Shown here piece by piece: positions 44,011 through 54,074 of a stretch of 64,000 nucleotides of DNA (within the stretch, counting starts at the first letter, position 1; each line of letters begins with the position of its first letter). Source of the DNA: Allotamlana fucoidanivorans (GTDB taxonomy: Bacteria; Bacteroidota; Bacteroidia; Flavobacteriales; Flavobacteriaceae). A program made the position numbers and the translations under genes. The notes under the pieces are model-generated. The model made no database searches, had not been told where the DNA came from, and saw nothing but the letters and a program-made list of their open reading frames with translations. The stretch is taken from NCBI RefSeq assembly GCF_045788535.1, contig NZ_CP074074.1:1674001-1738000 (forward strand), in the 5' to 3' direction.

Positions 44011-47000
44011 TTAAAGGTCTAAGTTAACACCAAAAGATACAATTCTTTGATTATAGGATCTGTTGTTTGTGGTACCAGCTATACTTTGTTCAGGGTCAAT
44101 ACCTTTATGTGTTTGGAACGTTAATAAATTGTCAGCTTGTAGATACAAACGCAATCTAGAAATACCAAATTTATCAAGAGTTTGAGTTGGTAAGCTATAT
44201 CCAAATGTTAGTGCTTTTAAACGCACGTAATCATTTTTGAATAAGAATCTGTCAGATCTACTACTGAAGTCATTTTGTGAAGCTAATAATAAAGGAACAT
44301 TAGTAACATCACCTGGTTTTTGCCAACGATTGGCCAAATCTGTTGTTCCTGGCCCTCCTGCCGTTTCAAAACTGCCAAATAAGCCAGCGTACATGGAGTC
44401 ATAAACATAAGCTCCAAAACTAAAATTAAATAGAATATTTAAATCAAAGTTACCTAGTGTGAAAGAGTTATTGAAACCTCCAATAATATCAGGTAATGAA
44501 GATTTGTCTACATAATTTCTAGAGGCTTCAGAGTATTCAGCTGTTGTTTCTTTTTGACCGGTGGGCTCTCCGTTTGCATCTAAAATATCTTTATACCACA
44601 AAGCAAAACCATTTGCTGGATCTACACCAGCCCATTCTGGCATGTAGAATTCGTATAAAGAACGTCCAACTTCCCATCTTTTTGTTCCATTTATGAATGA
44701 TTCTTGTGATAACTCTGTAATCTTGTTTCTATCAAAAGAGAAATTTAAACTAGAAGTCCAGTTAAATTGATCTTTATTAATAATATTGGCGGCCAAGGAA
44801 ACTTCAACTCCATAGTTTTTAAGTGAGCCTACGTTAGTAGTGATACTCTCATTACCTGTTGAAACAGCTAATGGTTTATCGTAAATCAAATCAACAGATT
44901 TTTTAACATAATAATCAACAGTACCATTGATAACATGATTGAATAAAGTAAAATCTATCCCAATGTTTGTGGATGCTGTTTTTTCCCAAGTTAATAGAGG
45001 GTCAGCTACAGACCCAAGTAAAACCCCAGTGTTATCTAATTCATTTTCTCCTGTTTCAAATAAAGACAAGTACGGGAAATATACTGGATTTCCTAGATCG
45101 TCAAGAACCAAGTTGTTTCCTAGTTCCCCATAAGAACCTCTTATTTTAAGAAGATTTACAATATTACTGTTAGCTAAAAAGTTTTCTTTTGAAACAACCC
45201 ATGAACCACCAACAGAGTAGAAATTACCCCATCTAACATCACTATTAAATCTACTTGAACCATCAGTTCTAAAGGACCCCTCTACAAAGTATTTCTGATC
45301 ATAATTGTATGATAATCGACCTAAAAACGACTGAAGAGCTTCATCTGATATAGAACCACCAACAGACTCTGGAGTGGTACTACCATTTAATACTTTTACG
45401 TTAGGTAAGAAACCAACACCTTGTGCTGATAAGTCGTCATCAGATCTTGAATAGGCTTCATGAATAGCATCAAAATTAACATTATGTAATCCGAAGGATT
45501 TATTGTAGTTAAAGGCGTTTGTAATATTTTTAGTAATTACAAAGTTTCTATCTTGATCCACACGTCCTTTAACACTTGCTGCCACACCAAATTCATTATG
45601 ATTATAGCTGAAGTAATCAAGTGTGTATTTTTCATACGCAATTTGTGTTTTAAAACTAAAATCTGGGGTGAAGTTCACTTTAGCATAACCATTGGCTGTG
45701 AAGTTATCCCGCTTGTAGATTTCATTGTATAAATACAATGAACCTACAATGTTTTCTCCTTGAAACTGAGGTCTTGCTGCATTTAAATTTTGGCCAGGTG
45801 TATTCCCATAATCATATATAGGTGCACCATCAGGGCCCAAAACTAAGCCTCCATTGTCATCTCTTCTGTATAAAGGATAAAAAGATGAAAGATTATTTAT
45901 CCATTGGATGGTGCTGGTGAAAGAAGTGCCGCTTTGGTCAGGAACATTTTGAACGGAAGAAGAATATGAAACGTTTAACCCCATATTTAACCAGTCTTTT
46001 ACTTGAGAATCAATGTTGAGTCTTGTTGTTACTCTTTCAAAATCTGAGGTTTTAATACTTCCATCTTGTTTTAAAAAGTTTCCTGAGAATCTATATGTTG
46101 TTCTATCGCTACCTCCAGAAACAGCTAAAGAATGCTCTTGTCTCAATGCAGAATCATTAATTAAAAGACCTGCCCAGTCCGTATCCCATAATTTATTTGT
46201 AGATACTAAATTTCCATCTGTTCCTACGGGATTGTTAATTCCATAAGGGTTATAGCCCAAAGTAGGAATTAAGTTATTAGTTGCTGAAAGAGCCGCGGCT
46301 TCGGGAGATGCTCCATTGACATATTGAGCAGCATTTCTCATAGCTTCCCATGTGTATTTTGTAAAAGTATCTGTATCTGTTATTTCGTGTCTATCTACGG
46401 CTTGTCCAGCAAAACCAACTGTAGATGTTAAGCTAACTTTAGCAGGAGAATTTAAGCGTCCTTTTTTTGTGTTTATTAAAATAACACCATTGGCTCCACG
46501 TGAACCATATAGAGAGGTTGACGACGCATCTTTTAAAACGTTCATACTTTCTATTTGGTCTGCACTTATGGTATTGATATTACCATTGAATGGCGCACCA
46601 TCGAGAATAATAAGCGGTGCGGCAGAAGCATTAATAGAAGAAACCCCTCTAATTCTAATGATGGGATTGTCCCCCGGTTGACCACCACTAGAAATTATGT
46701 TTACACCAGGAACGCTTCCTTGTAAAGCAGAAGTTACAGAAGCTACTTGTTGTTTCTCGATTACGTCTGCACCTACTACAGCAATAGACCCTACAATAGA
46801 TTCTTTGGTTTGTGTTCCGTAGGCCACAACAACAACTTCTTCTAGTGCAGTAGCATCTTCTGCCATTGTTACGTTCACTGTATTTGATGAACCAACTTTA
46901 ATCTCTTGTGTTGTGTATCCAACAAAACTAAATACAAGAGTAGCACCTTGGCTGGCGCTAATTGAATAATTTCCATCGAAATCCGATGAGGTACCATTTA

Positions 47001-47148
47001 TTGTACCTTTTACCAAGACCGTAGCTCCTGGAAGTGGTAAACCAGAATCATCGGTAACCGTTCCAGAAATAGTCTTTTCTTGTGCAAACGATATTTGCAC
47101 AATAAACGCTAATAATAGCGTGAAAATTCCACTAAACTTTGTTTTCAT
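44011..47148 (-). CDS. SusC/RagA family TonB-dependent outer-membrane transporter (locus 1)
   Basis: About 1045 residues from the ATG at 47148 (the open frame to 47178 adds an unlikely leader). It has a signal peptide (ends ISFAQ), a carboxypeptidase-D-like domain (ISGTVTDDSGLPLPGATV), a TonB-box-like linker EVVVVAYGTQTKES, a plug (IRIRGVSSINAS and MNVLKDASSTSLYGSRGANG) and a 22-strand barrel ending RIVSFGVNLDL. It imports substrate with its SusD partner using TonB energy. The 5' coding DNA and upstream region are close paralogues of the second susC. Confidence 0.95.
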   Translation of the reverse strand: MKTKFSGIFTLLLAFIVQISFAQEKTISGTVTDDSGLPLPGATVLVKGTINGTSSDFDGNYSISASQGATLVFSFVGYTTQEIKVGSSNTVNVTMAEDATALEEVVVVAYGTQTKESIVGSIAVVGADVIEKQQVASVTSALQGSVPGVNIISSGGQPGDNPIIRIRGVSSINASAAPLIILDGAPFNGNINTISADQIESMNVLKDASSTSLYGSRGANGVILINTKKGRLNSPAKVSLTSTVGFAGQAVDRHEITDTDTFTKYTWEAMRNAAQYVNGASPEAAALSATNNLIPTLGYNPYGINNPVGTDGNLVSTNKLWDTDWAGLLINDSALRQEHSLAVSGGSDRTTYRFSGNFLKQDGSIKTSDFERVTTRLNIDSQVKDWLNMGLNVSYSSSVQNVPDQSGTSFTSTIQWINNLSSFYPLYRRDDNGGLVLGPDGAPIYDYGNTPGQNLNAARPQFQGENIVGSLYLYNEIYKRDNFTANGYAKVNFTPDFSFKTQIAYEKYTLDYFSYNHNEFGVAASVKGRVDQDRNFVITKNITNAFNYNKSFGLHNVNFDAIHEAYSRSDDDLSAQGVGFLPNVKVLNGSTTPESVGGSISDEALQSFLGRLSYNYDQKYFVEGSFRTDGSSRFNSDVRWGNFYSVGGSWVVSKENFLANSNIVNLLKIRGSYGELGNNLVLDDLGNPVYFPYLSLFETGENELDNTGVLLGSVADPLLTWEKTASTNIGIDFTLFNHVINGTVDYYVKKSVDLIYDKPLAVSTGNESITTNVGSLKNYGVEVSLAANIINKDQFNWTSSLNFSFDRNKITELSQESFINGTKRWEVGRSLYEFYMPEWAGVDPANGFALWYKDILDANGEPTGQKETTAEYSEASRNYVDKSSLPDIIGGFNNSFTLGNFDLNILFNFSFGAYVYDSMYAGLFGSFETAGGPGTTDLANRWQKPGDVTNVPLLLASQNDFSSRSDRFLFKNDYVRLKALTFGYSLPTQTLDKFGISRLRLYLQADNLLTFQTHKGIDPEQSIAGTTNNRSYNQRIVSFGVNLDL

Positions 47149-47460
47149 TTTATAATTATTTGAATTAGTCAATGCCAAAAATCAAAATAATAAGTTAAAA
47201 AAGCAATAAACAATAGTTAAAATGTGTGTTTTTGGTGTGAAATTTGTTAAAATAATTCAATTTGGCTTCTGAATTTAAATAAATGATATTTTGATGTCAT
47301 GTTATTTAGAAAGTTGCTTGAGTAAGATTATATAGGAGGTAAATTGGGATCCGCAGAATATCTAATCAAATTTGTAATACTGTTGTTATAAAAAATGCCA
47401 ATAGAATTAAATTCTATTGGCATTTTTTATAAGGTTTATTAAGTTGTGTAATGTGATCTT
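47149..47460. other. Upstream region of locus 1 susC and end of locus 2
   Basis: This 312-bp stretch without a gene holds the locus 1 susC leader/promoter (about 47149-47220, paralogous to 52054-52120), then featureless AT-rich DNA, then the strong locus 2 terminator (47391-47428). On the minus strand TTATTTTG (47190-47183) lies 20 bases from ATTG (47214-47211), an imperfect promoter match; GATTTTTG (47183-47176) is a second candidate. No open frame was seen. Confidence 0.6.
47391..47428. terminator. Rho-independent terminator after the second SusCD locus
   Basis: Perfect 17-bp arms AAAAATGCCAATAGAAT (47391-47407) and ATTCTATTGGCATTTTT (47411-47427) with a three-base loop. It lies 33 bases past the minus-strand SusD stop at 47461 and is symmetrical, so it would stop transcription in either direction. 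Confidence 0.92.
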
Positions 47461-48828
47461 CTAATTGTTTTTAGGAAAAGCCCACATGTCAACATCTAAT
47501 AAGTGACCACCTTGTGCCGAGATGGCTGCATTGTAGTTAGCTCCATTTGTTGTTCTTTCCGTTATTGGGTATAAGAACCTTCTAGGTATAATCTTAGAAG
47601 GATTTACCGAGCCTACCGCATCTGGATTGTCAACTAAAGCTGGGAACCCAGTTCGTCTATAATCAACCCAAGCCTCGATAGGAGCATTTCCATATAAAGC
47701 CTTGTATTTTTCGTTTATGATGGTTTCAACTTTATTTGCTTCTGTTCCAGAAAGTGTTAGTGCATTAACATAGGCGGCTGTTGCAATAGCATCAACTCCT
47801 ACGTAAAGCATATTAGCTTCAACAGCATCTTGCAATGCGGCTAAGGCGGCAGCGTCAGTGCCTCCAGTTCTAATTATAGCTTCTGCTTCTATAAATTTAA
47901 CTTCCCAATATGAAATCAAGGGAGTAGGAGAGTTTGCTTGACCCCAAAACAATCCTTCTACGCCTGCAAAGTCTTCTCCGTCAGTTGTATATAAAGGGAG
48001 TCTCGGGTCTCCAACCATCATATCTTTCAATGTTGTTCCAATACCTAAAGTACCAGGTCTGTCATTGTCAAATAAGTATAAAGGGTTTGCATTTTGAGCA
48101 GGCGTACTGTAAATAAAATCAGGTTGTTCAGAAGTGCTAGTTAATGCCTGTTGAGCTTCAGTTAAAGCTTTTTGAGCTGCACCTGAGTCAACAGATGTTA
48201 AATGCATGTAATAACGAGCTTTTAAAGCGTGAGCTGTTTTTACCCAATCGATACCACTAGCGTCTCCGGCTCCTGCGAACGCTCCAATTCCAGAAGCCAC
48301 TCCTTCTGAAATAGATTCACTTAAAAGCGTTTGTATTTCATTATAAACGCTCTCTTGTGTGTCGTATACTGGGTTTAAAACTCCGGCATCTCCACGAAAA
48401 GCTTCACTATAAGGAACATCTCCCCAGCAGCTTGTGGTAACTCCCATATTGGCTGCCATATATAATTTGGCTAAGGCGCTAACTTCTCCACTGGTGTTTT
48501 GAATTAGAACGAAACAATCTTTTGATGCTCCAGCTCCGTAAAGACCAAAGTCCCATAAATCATCTATGTCACTTTCACCAATGTTATATTGAGCATATGC
48601 TAATTGTTGGGCATCTAGACCATCAAATTGTTGCGTGATTAGCCCAGCAATTCTTCCAACAAGAGCAACAGAATTACGATGAGTTTGTGTAATCATTCCT
48701 GGGTAAACAGCGCCAGCATTTATTTTGTCGGCAGATGGATTATCAGGATCTACGTTAACATCAGTAATCGTGCAGGATATCACTGAGCTAAGTAATACGA
48801 TACTAAGTATATATTTAATTGTTTTCAT
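47461..48828 (-). CDS. SusD/RagB family lipoprotein (locus 2, SusD-like_2 subgroup)
   Basis: A 455-residue lipoprotein with a lipobox ending VISC and the start TITDVNVDPDNPSADKI, typical of the SusD-like subgroup with an N-terminal VNxDPNxP pattern. The C-terminal part (IINEKYKALYGNAPIEAWVDYRR in two pieces) confirms it. It differs from the RagB-type SusD of locus 1, so the two loci probably take up different substrates. It follows its susC by six bases. Confidence 0.92.
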   Translation of the reverse strand: MKTIKYILSIVLLSSVISCTITDVNVDPDNPSADKINAGAVYPGMITQTHRNSVALVGRIAGLITQQFDGLDAQQLAYAQYNIGESDIDDLWDFGLYGAGASKDCFVLIQNTSGEVSALAKLYMAANMGVTTSCWGDVPYSEAFRGDAGVLNPVYDTQESVYNEIQTLLSESISEGVASGIGAFAGAGDASGIDWVKTAHALKARYYMHLTSVDSGAAQKALTEAQQALTSTSEQPDFIYSTPAQNANPLYLFDNDRPGTLGIGTTLKDMMVGDPRLPLYTTDGEDFAGVEGLFWGQANSPTPLISYWEVKFIEAEAIIRTGGTDAAALAALQDAVEANMLYVGVDAIATAAYVNALTLSGTEANKVETIINEKYKALYGNAPIEAWVDYRRTGFPALVDNPDAVGSVNPSKIIPRRFLYPITERTTNGANYNAAISAQGGHLLDVDMWAFPKNN

Positions 48829-48834
48829 AGTTTT

Positions 48835-51800
48835 TTAAAAGTTTAATTTAACATCAAAGCCGTAACTTCTAGTGTTGGGGTTATTAAAGTAGTCTAAACC
48901 AATACCATTACTGTCACCTGTTAAGTTAGTTTCAGGATCCACTCCAGGATAATCAGTACTAAGGTATAAGTTTCTACCATAAGCAGAAATTGAAGCGCCA
49001 TCAATGAATGTTCCTTTTAATAGTTTGCTTGGAAATGTATAGGTTAATGTTACTTCTCTTAATCTAAACCAAGAAGCGTCATATACATTACCTTCATCAA
49101 CATCCCCGAAACCATAACGTCTCCAGTAATTGTTACTTTCATTTATTGTTGGATCTGAGTAAGGAACTTCTTTGGTGTTTGGTTGTCCAGTAGATTCAAC
49201 TATACCTTGAAAAACTGTTGTTTGATCTCTCAATAAAGTTTCTGTTGATATACCGAAGTAATCAAGAATACCACAAGTTCCGCACCATACATCGCCACCT
49301 TCTCTGATGTCTATTAAAACAGATAAACTAAGATTTTTGTATGAGAATGTATTGCTAATACCTAATAGGAAATCTGGAATTGGATCACCTATAACGCCAT
49401 CTGTGGTAGCAAGCAGTGGGTAGCCATCATCGTCAATTAGAATAGTTCCTTCATCGTTTCTGGCATATCTTGATCCATAAATAGCTCCATAAGATTCACC
49501 AACTACGGCACGTGAACTTGTTCCAGAAAAACCATTTAGAACATAGCTTTCAAGCCCTTCAGTGAGTTCTTCAACCTTATTTTCATAAGTTGTGAAATTA
49601 GCATTGATATCCCAATTAAAGTTTTCAGTTCTAACTGGAGTACCTCCTAAGGTCAATTCAATACCTTTATTTGAAATACGACCAATATTTGAGTATTTTT
49701 CAACAAAACCAGAAGAAGGCACAGCGTCAATTGGAACTATTTGATCGGTAGTTTCTTTGTTGTAGTATGTGGCATCAAATTTTAATCGGCTATCAAGCAT
49801 CGATAATTCAATACCAATTTCAAATTCCTTGGTTGTTTCTGGAACTAAATCAGGGTTTCCTGCGCGGCCTGCTCTTTCAAATGAAGTGGCATCATAGGCA
49901 GGGAATGTAATGCTTTGAAGGAATCCATCTCCACTAACAAATGTCCCTCCAAAATTAGTCAAAGTAGCATATACTGGAGCATCGTTTCCTGTTTTTCCCC
50001 ATGACCCTCGTATTTTACCATAATTAAGGAAATCACTATTTAAAACTTCGCTAAAAATAAAACTACCCCCAACAGAGTATGATTGGAATGTATTGTTTCC
50101 TACAGGTAGAGTAGATGTCCAGTCATTCCTGAAAGAAGGTGTTATAAAAACCATATTATTATAACTTAATGTAGCCGTTGCAAAAGCGCCAATAAGTTTT
50201 TTTCTATTGGTTATTTCTGAAGCCTGAGTAGTGCTAACGTTGGAAAGGTTAAAGAATCCAGGGATGGTCATGCCGTCACCTAGGACAGTCTGTCTATTGT
50301 TTTTAGTATAGAAACCGTCATATCCAATGGTAGCTGTTAGGCCAAGTTTTTCATTTAAATCTTTAGATGCTGTTACTAATGCGTTCCAGTTCACATCTTG
50401 ATTTTGGATGACGTCATTAATAACGCGCCCATTACCAAAACTTGCATCTATAATATCAAATCCAATTTTTCTTGTATCTGCCCAGTTATCAATAGATCCA
50501 GTTGTTTTGAATGTAATCCAATCATTAATATCATAGGTTAATCCCATTTTTCCAATAATACGATTAACATCATCGGTATTAGAGTTTCTAGCTACCGTGA
50601 AATATGGGTTGTTGTAAATTCCATCACGATAACTTCTATGTCCTGGAAGCTCTGAACCTGGAATATCATAAAAATAAGAAGAAGGATCGTCAGCTGCTGC
50701 TTGTCCTTTTTTACCATTACCCATGTCAAAGGTTGGCGTATTACGCAATAGACCAAGCATAACCCCTGAAATATTTGAGCCTCTTTGAACTCTGAAACCT
50801 CCTGAGTTTGAGTATTGAGCAGAGGCATCTAACGTTAAATTTTCATAAAGTTTACCCTGTAGATCAACTCTAAATGTTTTTCTTACAAATCTTTCATTAG
50901 GAGCTACACCATTTTGAACTAATCTGCCAACAGAAGCTCTGTAGTTAACTTTGTCAGTTCCGCCACTAGCAGAAAGGTTAATGTCTACCACATCTCCCGT
51001 TTTAAAGAAGTCATAACTGTCATAGGTTTCTGCCGCTCTTCCGTTTCCTGTTCCTTTTGGAACAAGTGCACCAAATCTATGAAAAGGGTAGGAAGTGTCA
51101 CCATCATACTCTAGGTCAGAAACTAAAGGTCCCCATGTATCGCCTTCAAAAGTTTCTGGACCTCTATATTGTAATCCACTTCCATCTGGATTATGTCTTC
51201 CTTGTGCATACTTTCTTTGTAAATCTGGTCCCTTATTGATATCAGAGAAACTTGTAGAGGTACTTAGCGTAACTCTTGTTTTTCCTTGTTTTCCTTTTTT
51301 GGTGGTAATTAAAACAACACCATTAGCGGCTCGTAATCCATATAAGGTCTGTGCGGCAATGCCTTTTAGAATGTTAACAGATTCAATATCTGAAGAGTTA
51401 ATGTCAATAGCTCTGTTTGAGAAGTCTGTACCTCCTAAGCTAGAGTTGTTATTACTTGTAGTAGGATCTTCACTATAAGAATCATTATTAATTGGTACAC
51501 CATCTACTACAAATAAGGGAGAGTTTGATCGAGTAATAGAGGTGTTACCTCTAATTCTAATATTTGCAGAAGCCCCTACAGAACCAGATGATGTTGTTAC
51601 TTGTACACCAGCCGCTTTGGAACTTAAGGCAGATACAACGTTCGTTTCTCTTGCGTTAGTTATGTCACCTGAGTCAACTGATTCTACTGCGTAGCTTAAA
51701 GATCTAGGTTTGGCCTTAATCCCTTGAGCTGTTATCACAACCTCCTCTAAAGATTCCGCATCCTCAGTTAATGTGATATTAATGGTGTTTGATGCTCCTA

Positions 51801-52053
51801 TAGTTGCCTCCTTTGTAGCATACCCAACAAAGCTAAATACCAGAGTTTCTCCAATATTGGCTTTGATTGAAAATTTACCATCAAAATCGGTTGAGGTACC
51901 ATTCGAGGTACCTTTTACTAAAACAGTAGTTCCTGGAAGAGGTAATCCTGATCCATCTGAAACGATTCCTGAGATAGTTTTTTCTTGTGCAAAAGACAGA
52001 TGCACAACAAACGCTAACAATAGCGTTAGCATTCCACTAAACTTTGTTTTCAT
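48835..52053 (-). CDS. SusC/RagA family TonB-dependent outer-membrane transporter (locus 2)
   Basis: A 1072-residue TonB-dependent transporter. It has a signal peptide (ends LSFAQ), a carboxypeptidase-D-like domain (ISGIVSDGSGLPLPGTTV), a linker EEVVITAQGIKAKPRSL, a plug (IRIRGNTSITRSN, VNILKGIAAQTLYGLRAANG) and a barrel ending TRSYGFDVKLNF. The linker and barrel differ from locus 1, but the first 100 residues are closely similar, suggesting shared ancestry or recombination of the 5' module. It is the first gene of the two-gene locus. Confidence 0.95.
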   Translation of the reverse strand: MKTKFSGMLTLLLAFVVHLSFAQEKTISGIVSDGSGLPLPGTTVLVKGTSNGTSTDFDGKFSIKANIGETLVFSFVGYATKEATIGASNTINITLTEDAESLEEVVITAQGIKAKPRSLSYAVESVDSGDITNARETNVVSALSSKAAGVQVTTSSGSVGASANIRIRGNTSITRSNSPLFVVDGVPINNDSYSEDPTTSNNNSSLGGTDFSNRAIDINSSDIESVNILKGIAAQTLYGLRAANGVVLITTKKGKQGKTRVTLSTSTSFSDINKGPDLQRKYAQGRHNPDGSGLQYRGPETFEGDTWGPLVSDLEYDGDTSYPFHRFGALVPKGTGNGRAAETYDSYDFFKTGDVVDINLSASGGTDKVNYRASVGRLVQNGVAPNERFVRKTFRVDLQGKLYENLTLDASAQYSNSGGFRVQRGSNISGVMLGLLRNTPTFDMGNGKKGQAAADDPSSYFYDIPGSELPGHRSYRDGIYNNPYFTVARNSNTDDVNRIIGKMGLTYDINDWITFKTTGSIDNWADTRKIGFDIIDASFGNGRVINDVIQNQDVNWNALVTASKDLNEKLGLTATIGYDGFYTKNNRQTVLGDGMTIPGFFNLSNVSTTQASEITNRKKLIGAFATATLSYNNMVFITPSFRNDWTSTLPVGNNTFQSYSVGGSFIFSEVLNSDFLNYGKIRGSWGKTGNDAPVYATLTNFGGTFVSGDGFLQSITFPAYDATSFERAGRAGNPDLVPETTKEFEIGIELSMLDSRLKFDATYYNKETTDQIVPIDAVPSSGFVEKYSNIGRISNKGIELTLGGTPVRTENFNWDINANFTTYENKVEELTEGLESYVLNGFSGTSSRAVVGESYGAIYGSRYARNDEGTILIDDDGYPLLATTDGVIGDPIPDFLLGISNTFSYKNLSLSVLIDIREGGDVWCGTCGILDYFGISTETLLRDQTTVFQGIVESTGQPNTKEVPYSDPTINESNNYWRRYGFGDVDEGNVYDASWFRLREVTLTYTFPSKLLKGTFIDGASISAYGRNLYLSTDYPGVDPETNLTGDSNGIGLDYFNNPNTRSYGFDVKLNF

Positions 52054-52120
52054 GTTATAATTATTTGAATTAGTCGTGATAAAAATATTAATAAAAAGTT
52101 AAAAAACGACAAACAATAGC
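52054..52120 (-). promoter_or_regulatory. Locus 2 susC upstream region with candidate promoter
   Basis: The DNA next to the ATG (TTATAATTATTTGAATTAGTC on the plus strand, less one base for brevity) is shared with locus 1. On the minus strand TTTG (52113-52110) and TATTTTTA (52087-52080) are 22 bases apart, a slightly long and one-mismatch -33/-7 pair. Confidence 0.4.
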
Positions 52121-52199
52121 TAAAAAGTGGTAAAAATTAGAAAAAATTATATCGAAAAGGTTTAAATGTTGAGTATTTGTAGGTTTTACAGGAGGAATG

Positions 52200-53897
52200 T
52201 TAAAAATTTGTTGTTAGGCTAATATGTATTTTTGAATTTGAAAAATTGAAAGCGGTATTTTCTAGTTTACCGTTGGCATAATTAAATTTAAACAAACCAG
52301 CCTTGGTGAGTAATCCAAAACCAAAACCATATCCAAATAATTTCTGTTGTGTTTGCTGAATGTCATTTTCAAAATAAGCAGCGTCAATTATGGAATGGAT
52401 GTAAATTGAATTTGATAATTGAAAGCGATATTCTGTATTCATTAACCCAAAAAGAGAAGCATAGAGGCTGTTTTCTTCAAAGCCTCTAATAGAATTAATA
52501 CCGCCAAAGCGGAACAGTTCGTTTTCAAAATATGAGGATGATAATAAACTAGCACCATTAAGTCTGATGTAAATGCTGTTTTTTAAGTTGAGGTTGAAAA
52601 TTTTAAAGGCCTCAATTTTGAACTGTGTTTGTTCTTCTGAATTGATATTGGTTTTTCTCTTTCCGAAGCCCGTTTCAAAATACATTTTTTCGTTTAGAGG
52701 AAATAAAATGTTTTCTGGTTGTGTTTGTGTGTATTGATAGCTTATTGTATAAAATTGAGTCTGGTAGTCAGAAATATTTGGTTCTGTTTTTGATGTTATG
52801 AGGTTGTTAGATTCAGTATATAAGAGGCCGGTAAATATTTTGTGTTTTTGGTTTATTTGGTAATGAATTTTGATGTCTTGGTTTGTGGTAGTAAAAGAAG
52901 AGTCTTTTCTAAATATGCGCAAAAGCAAATCGACACCTACGGGCGACTTAAATATATAAGGCAGTGAAACATCAGCTTCAAAAGTTTTTTGATCATTTTC
53001 ATCACTTTTGTATAGAAGTCTGAAAGATTCTCCAAAGTTTAAGTTGTTGGTCAAATTTAGATTTAGGTAACCATCAAATTGAAGTTTATTTGTTGTTTCA
53101 TTGGTTCCAAATCCAAGAAACCCGTCAAATGTATTGCTTTTAGATTTTTCTAAATAAAGGTATAGTGAAGTAGAGTCTTTTGAAAATAGTACTTCTGGGG
53201 GTTTTATTTCCTTAGCAAAATTTAAACTATTCAGTTGAGCCGTTTTATATTGAATGGTTTCAAGATTAAATAGTTGGTTAGGTTTAATTTTTAGATAGTT
53301 TTTTAAGAATGCTCTGGGGAATTTCTCATAACCTTTAATGATAATGTTATTTATTGTTCTCTTTTTTTTAGAGGCAGAAATACTTAGATGGGCTTTTAGT
53401 GTATTATGCTGCTCGTCTATTCTAATATTTGTAAGTTTTAATTTAGAAAACGGGTGGCCGTATTTGGCAATTTCAGTATTAAGAAAGGTTAACGATTGTT
53501 CAATATCCCTAACGTTTAAAATAAAATGGTCATGAAAAACTTTGTTTGAAATGGTATTTAAGGTTTGTTGGTTAATGAGTTCAGATTTGTAGTATATATA
53601 TATGGTGTTGAATTTTCTGTTTAAATGTAATTTATAAACAAAGCTAGAGTCATTTATTTTTTTGCTAGGAATTAATATGTTCTCTATATAGCCTAATGAG
53701 AAGAGCTGTTCTTGAAGAGAGCTTGTTTCTTCTGTTATTGAAGTAAGGTCTTTATGTAATGTGTTGTAGCCAAGAGAGTCTAAAATATGGGTCTCTTTTA
53801 GGGTGTTTCCTGTAATTTTTAATGTTAAGGTCTGGCTTATTCCTTTAAAAGAAAAAAGTATAGAAGTGATTATTAAAAGAAATGGTGTTTTTGGCAC
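52200..53897 (-). CDS. Omp85/BamA-like outer-membrane beta-barrel protein with POTRA domains
   Basis: A 565-residue exported protein started from a GTG at 53897; no ATG is available nearby and the signal peptide (PFLLIITSILFSFKGISQ) starts right after it. The N-terminal half has POTRA-like repeats (for example INNIIIKGYEKFPRAFLKNYL). The C-terminal half is a barrel carrying FRFGGINSIRGFEENSL, the RGF loop motif of Omp85 and two-partner secretion porins, and it ends ISLTTNF. It is smaller than BamA, so a specialised assembly or secretion role is more likely. No TpsA-like exoprotein gene is adjacent. Confidence 0.8.
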   Translation of the reverse strand: MPKTPFLLIITSILFSFKGISQTLTLKITGNTLKETHILDSLGYNTLHKDLTSITEETSSLQEQLFSLGYIENILIPSKKINDSSFVYKLHLNRKFNTIYIYYKSELINQQTLNTISNKVFHDHFILNVRDIEQSLTFLNTEIAKYGHPFSKLKLTNIRIDEQHNTLKAHLSISASKKKRTINNIIIKGYEKFPRAFLKNYLKIKPNQLFNLETIQYKTAQLNSLNFAKEIKPPEVLFSKDSTSLYLYLEKSKSNTFDGFLGFGTNETTNKLQFDGYLNLNLTNNLNFGESFRLLYKSDENDQKTFEADVSLPYIFKSPVGVDLLLRIFRKDSSFTTTNQDIKIHYQINQKHKIFTGLLYTESNNLITSKTEPNISDYQTQFYTISYQYTQTQPENILFPLNEKMYFETGFGKRKTNINSEEQTQFKIEAFKIFNLNLKNSIYIRLNGASLLSSSYFENELFRFGGINSIRGFEENSLYASLFGLMNTEYRFQLSNSIYIHSIIDAAYFENDIQQTQQKLFGYGFGFGLLTKAGLFKFNYANGKLENTAFNFSNSKIHISLTTNF

Positions 53898-54001
53898 GTT
53901 GCTAGCTACAAGATTTGGTAGTAAATCTAACGGAATTTACTTGCTATTAATATATGATGTGTCTGAAATTTTATTTTCTATTGAAAATTAATTAATTAAG
54001 G

Positions 54002-54032
54002 TTTGAATTTCAGATTTTAATTTCTACCTTTG
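54002..54032 (+). promoter_or_regulatory. Promoter of the ribosomal protein cluster
   Basis: TTTG (54002-54005), 19 bases, TACCTTTG (54025-54032): a perfect Bacteroidota -33/-7 promoter. Transcription would start near 54038, leaving a leader of about 37 bases. Confidence 0.8.
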
Positions 54033-54036
54033 CACG

Positions 54037-54050
54037 CCTCTTAGAAGAGG
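54037..54050 (+). promoter_or_regulatory. Palindrome at the 5' end of the rpsL transcript
   Basis: CCTCTT-AG-AAGAGG has perfect 6-bp arms and covers the predicted transcription start. It could be an operator or, as RNA, a short stem with a four-base loop protecting the 5' end. Confidence 0.4.
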
Positions 54051-54074
54051 TTAATAATATTTATATTAATTTAT

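Noticed and set aside
46352..46681. 109-residue plus-strand open frame inside the locus 1 susC
   Set aside because: It is the antisense of the plug-coding region, and similar antisense frames recur wherever plug domains are encoded.
51095..51478. 127-residue plus-strand open frame inside the locus 2 susC
   Set aside because: It is a frame shadow of a clear TonB-dependent transporter gene; no start signal or domain supports it.
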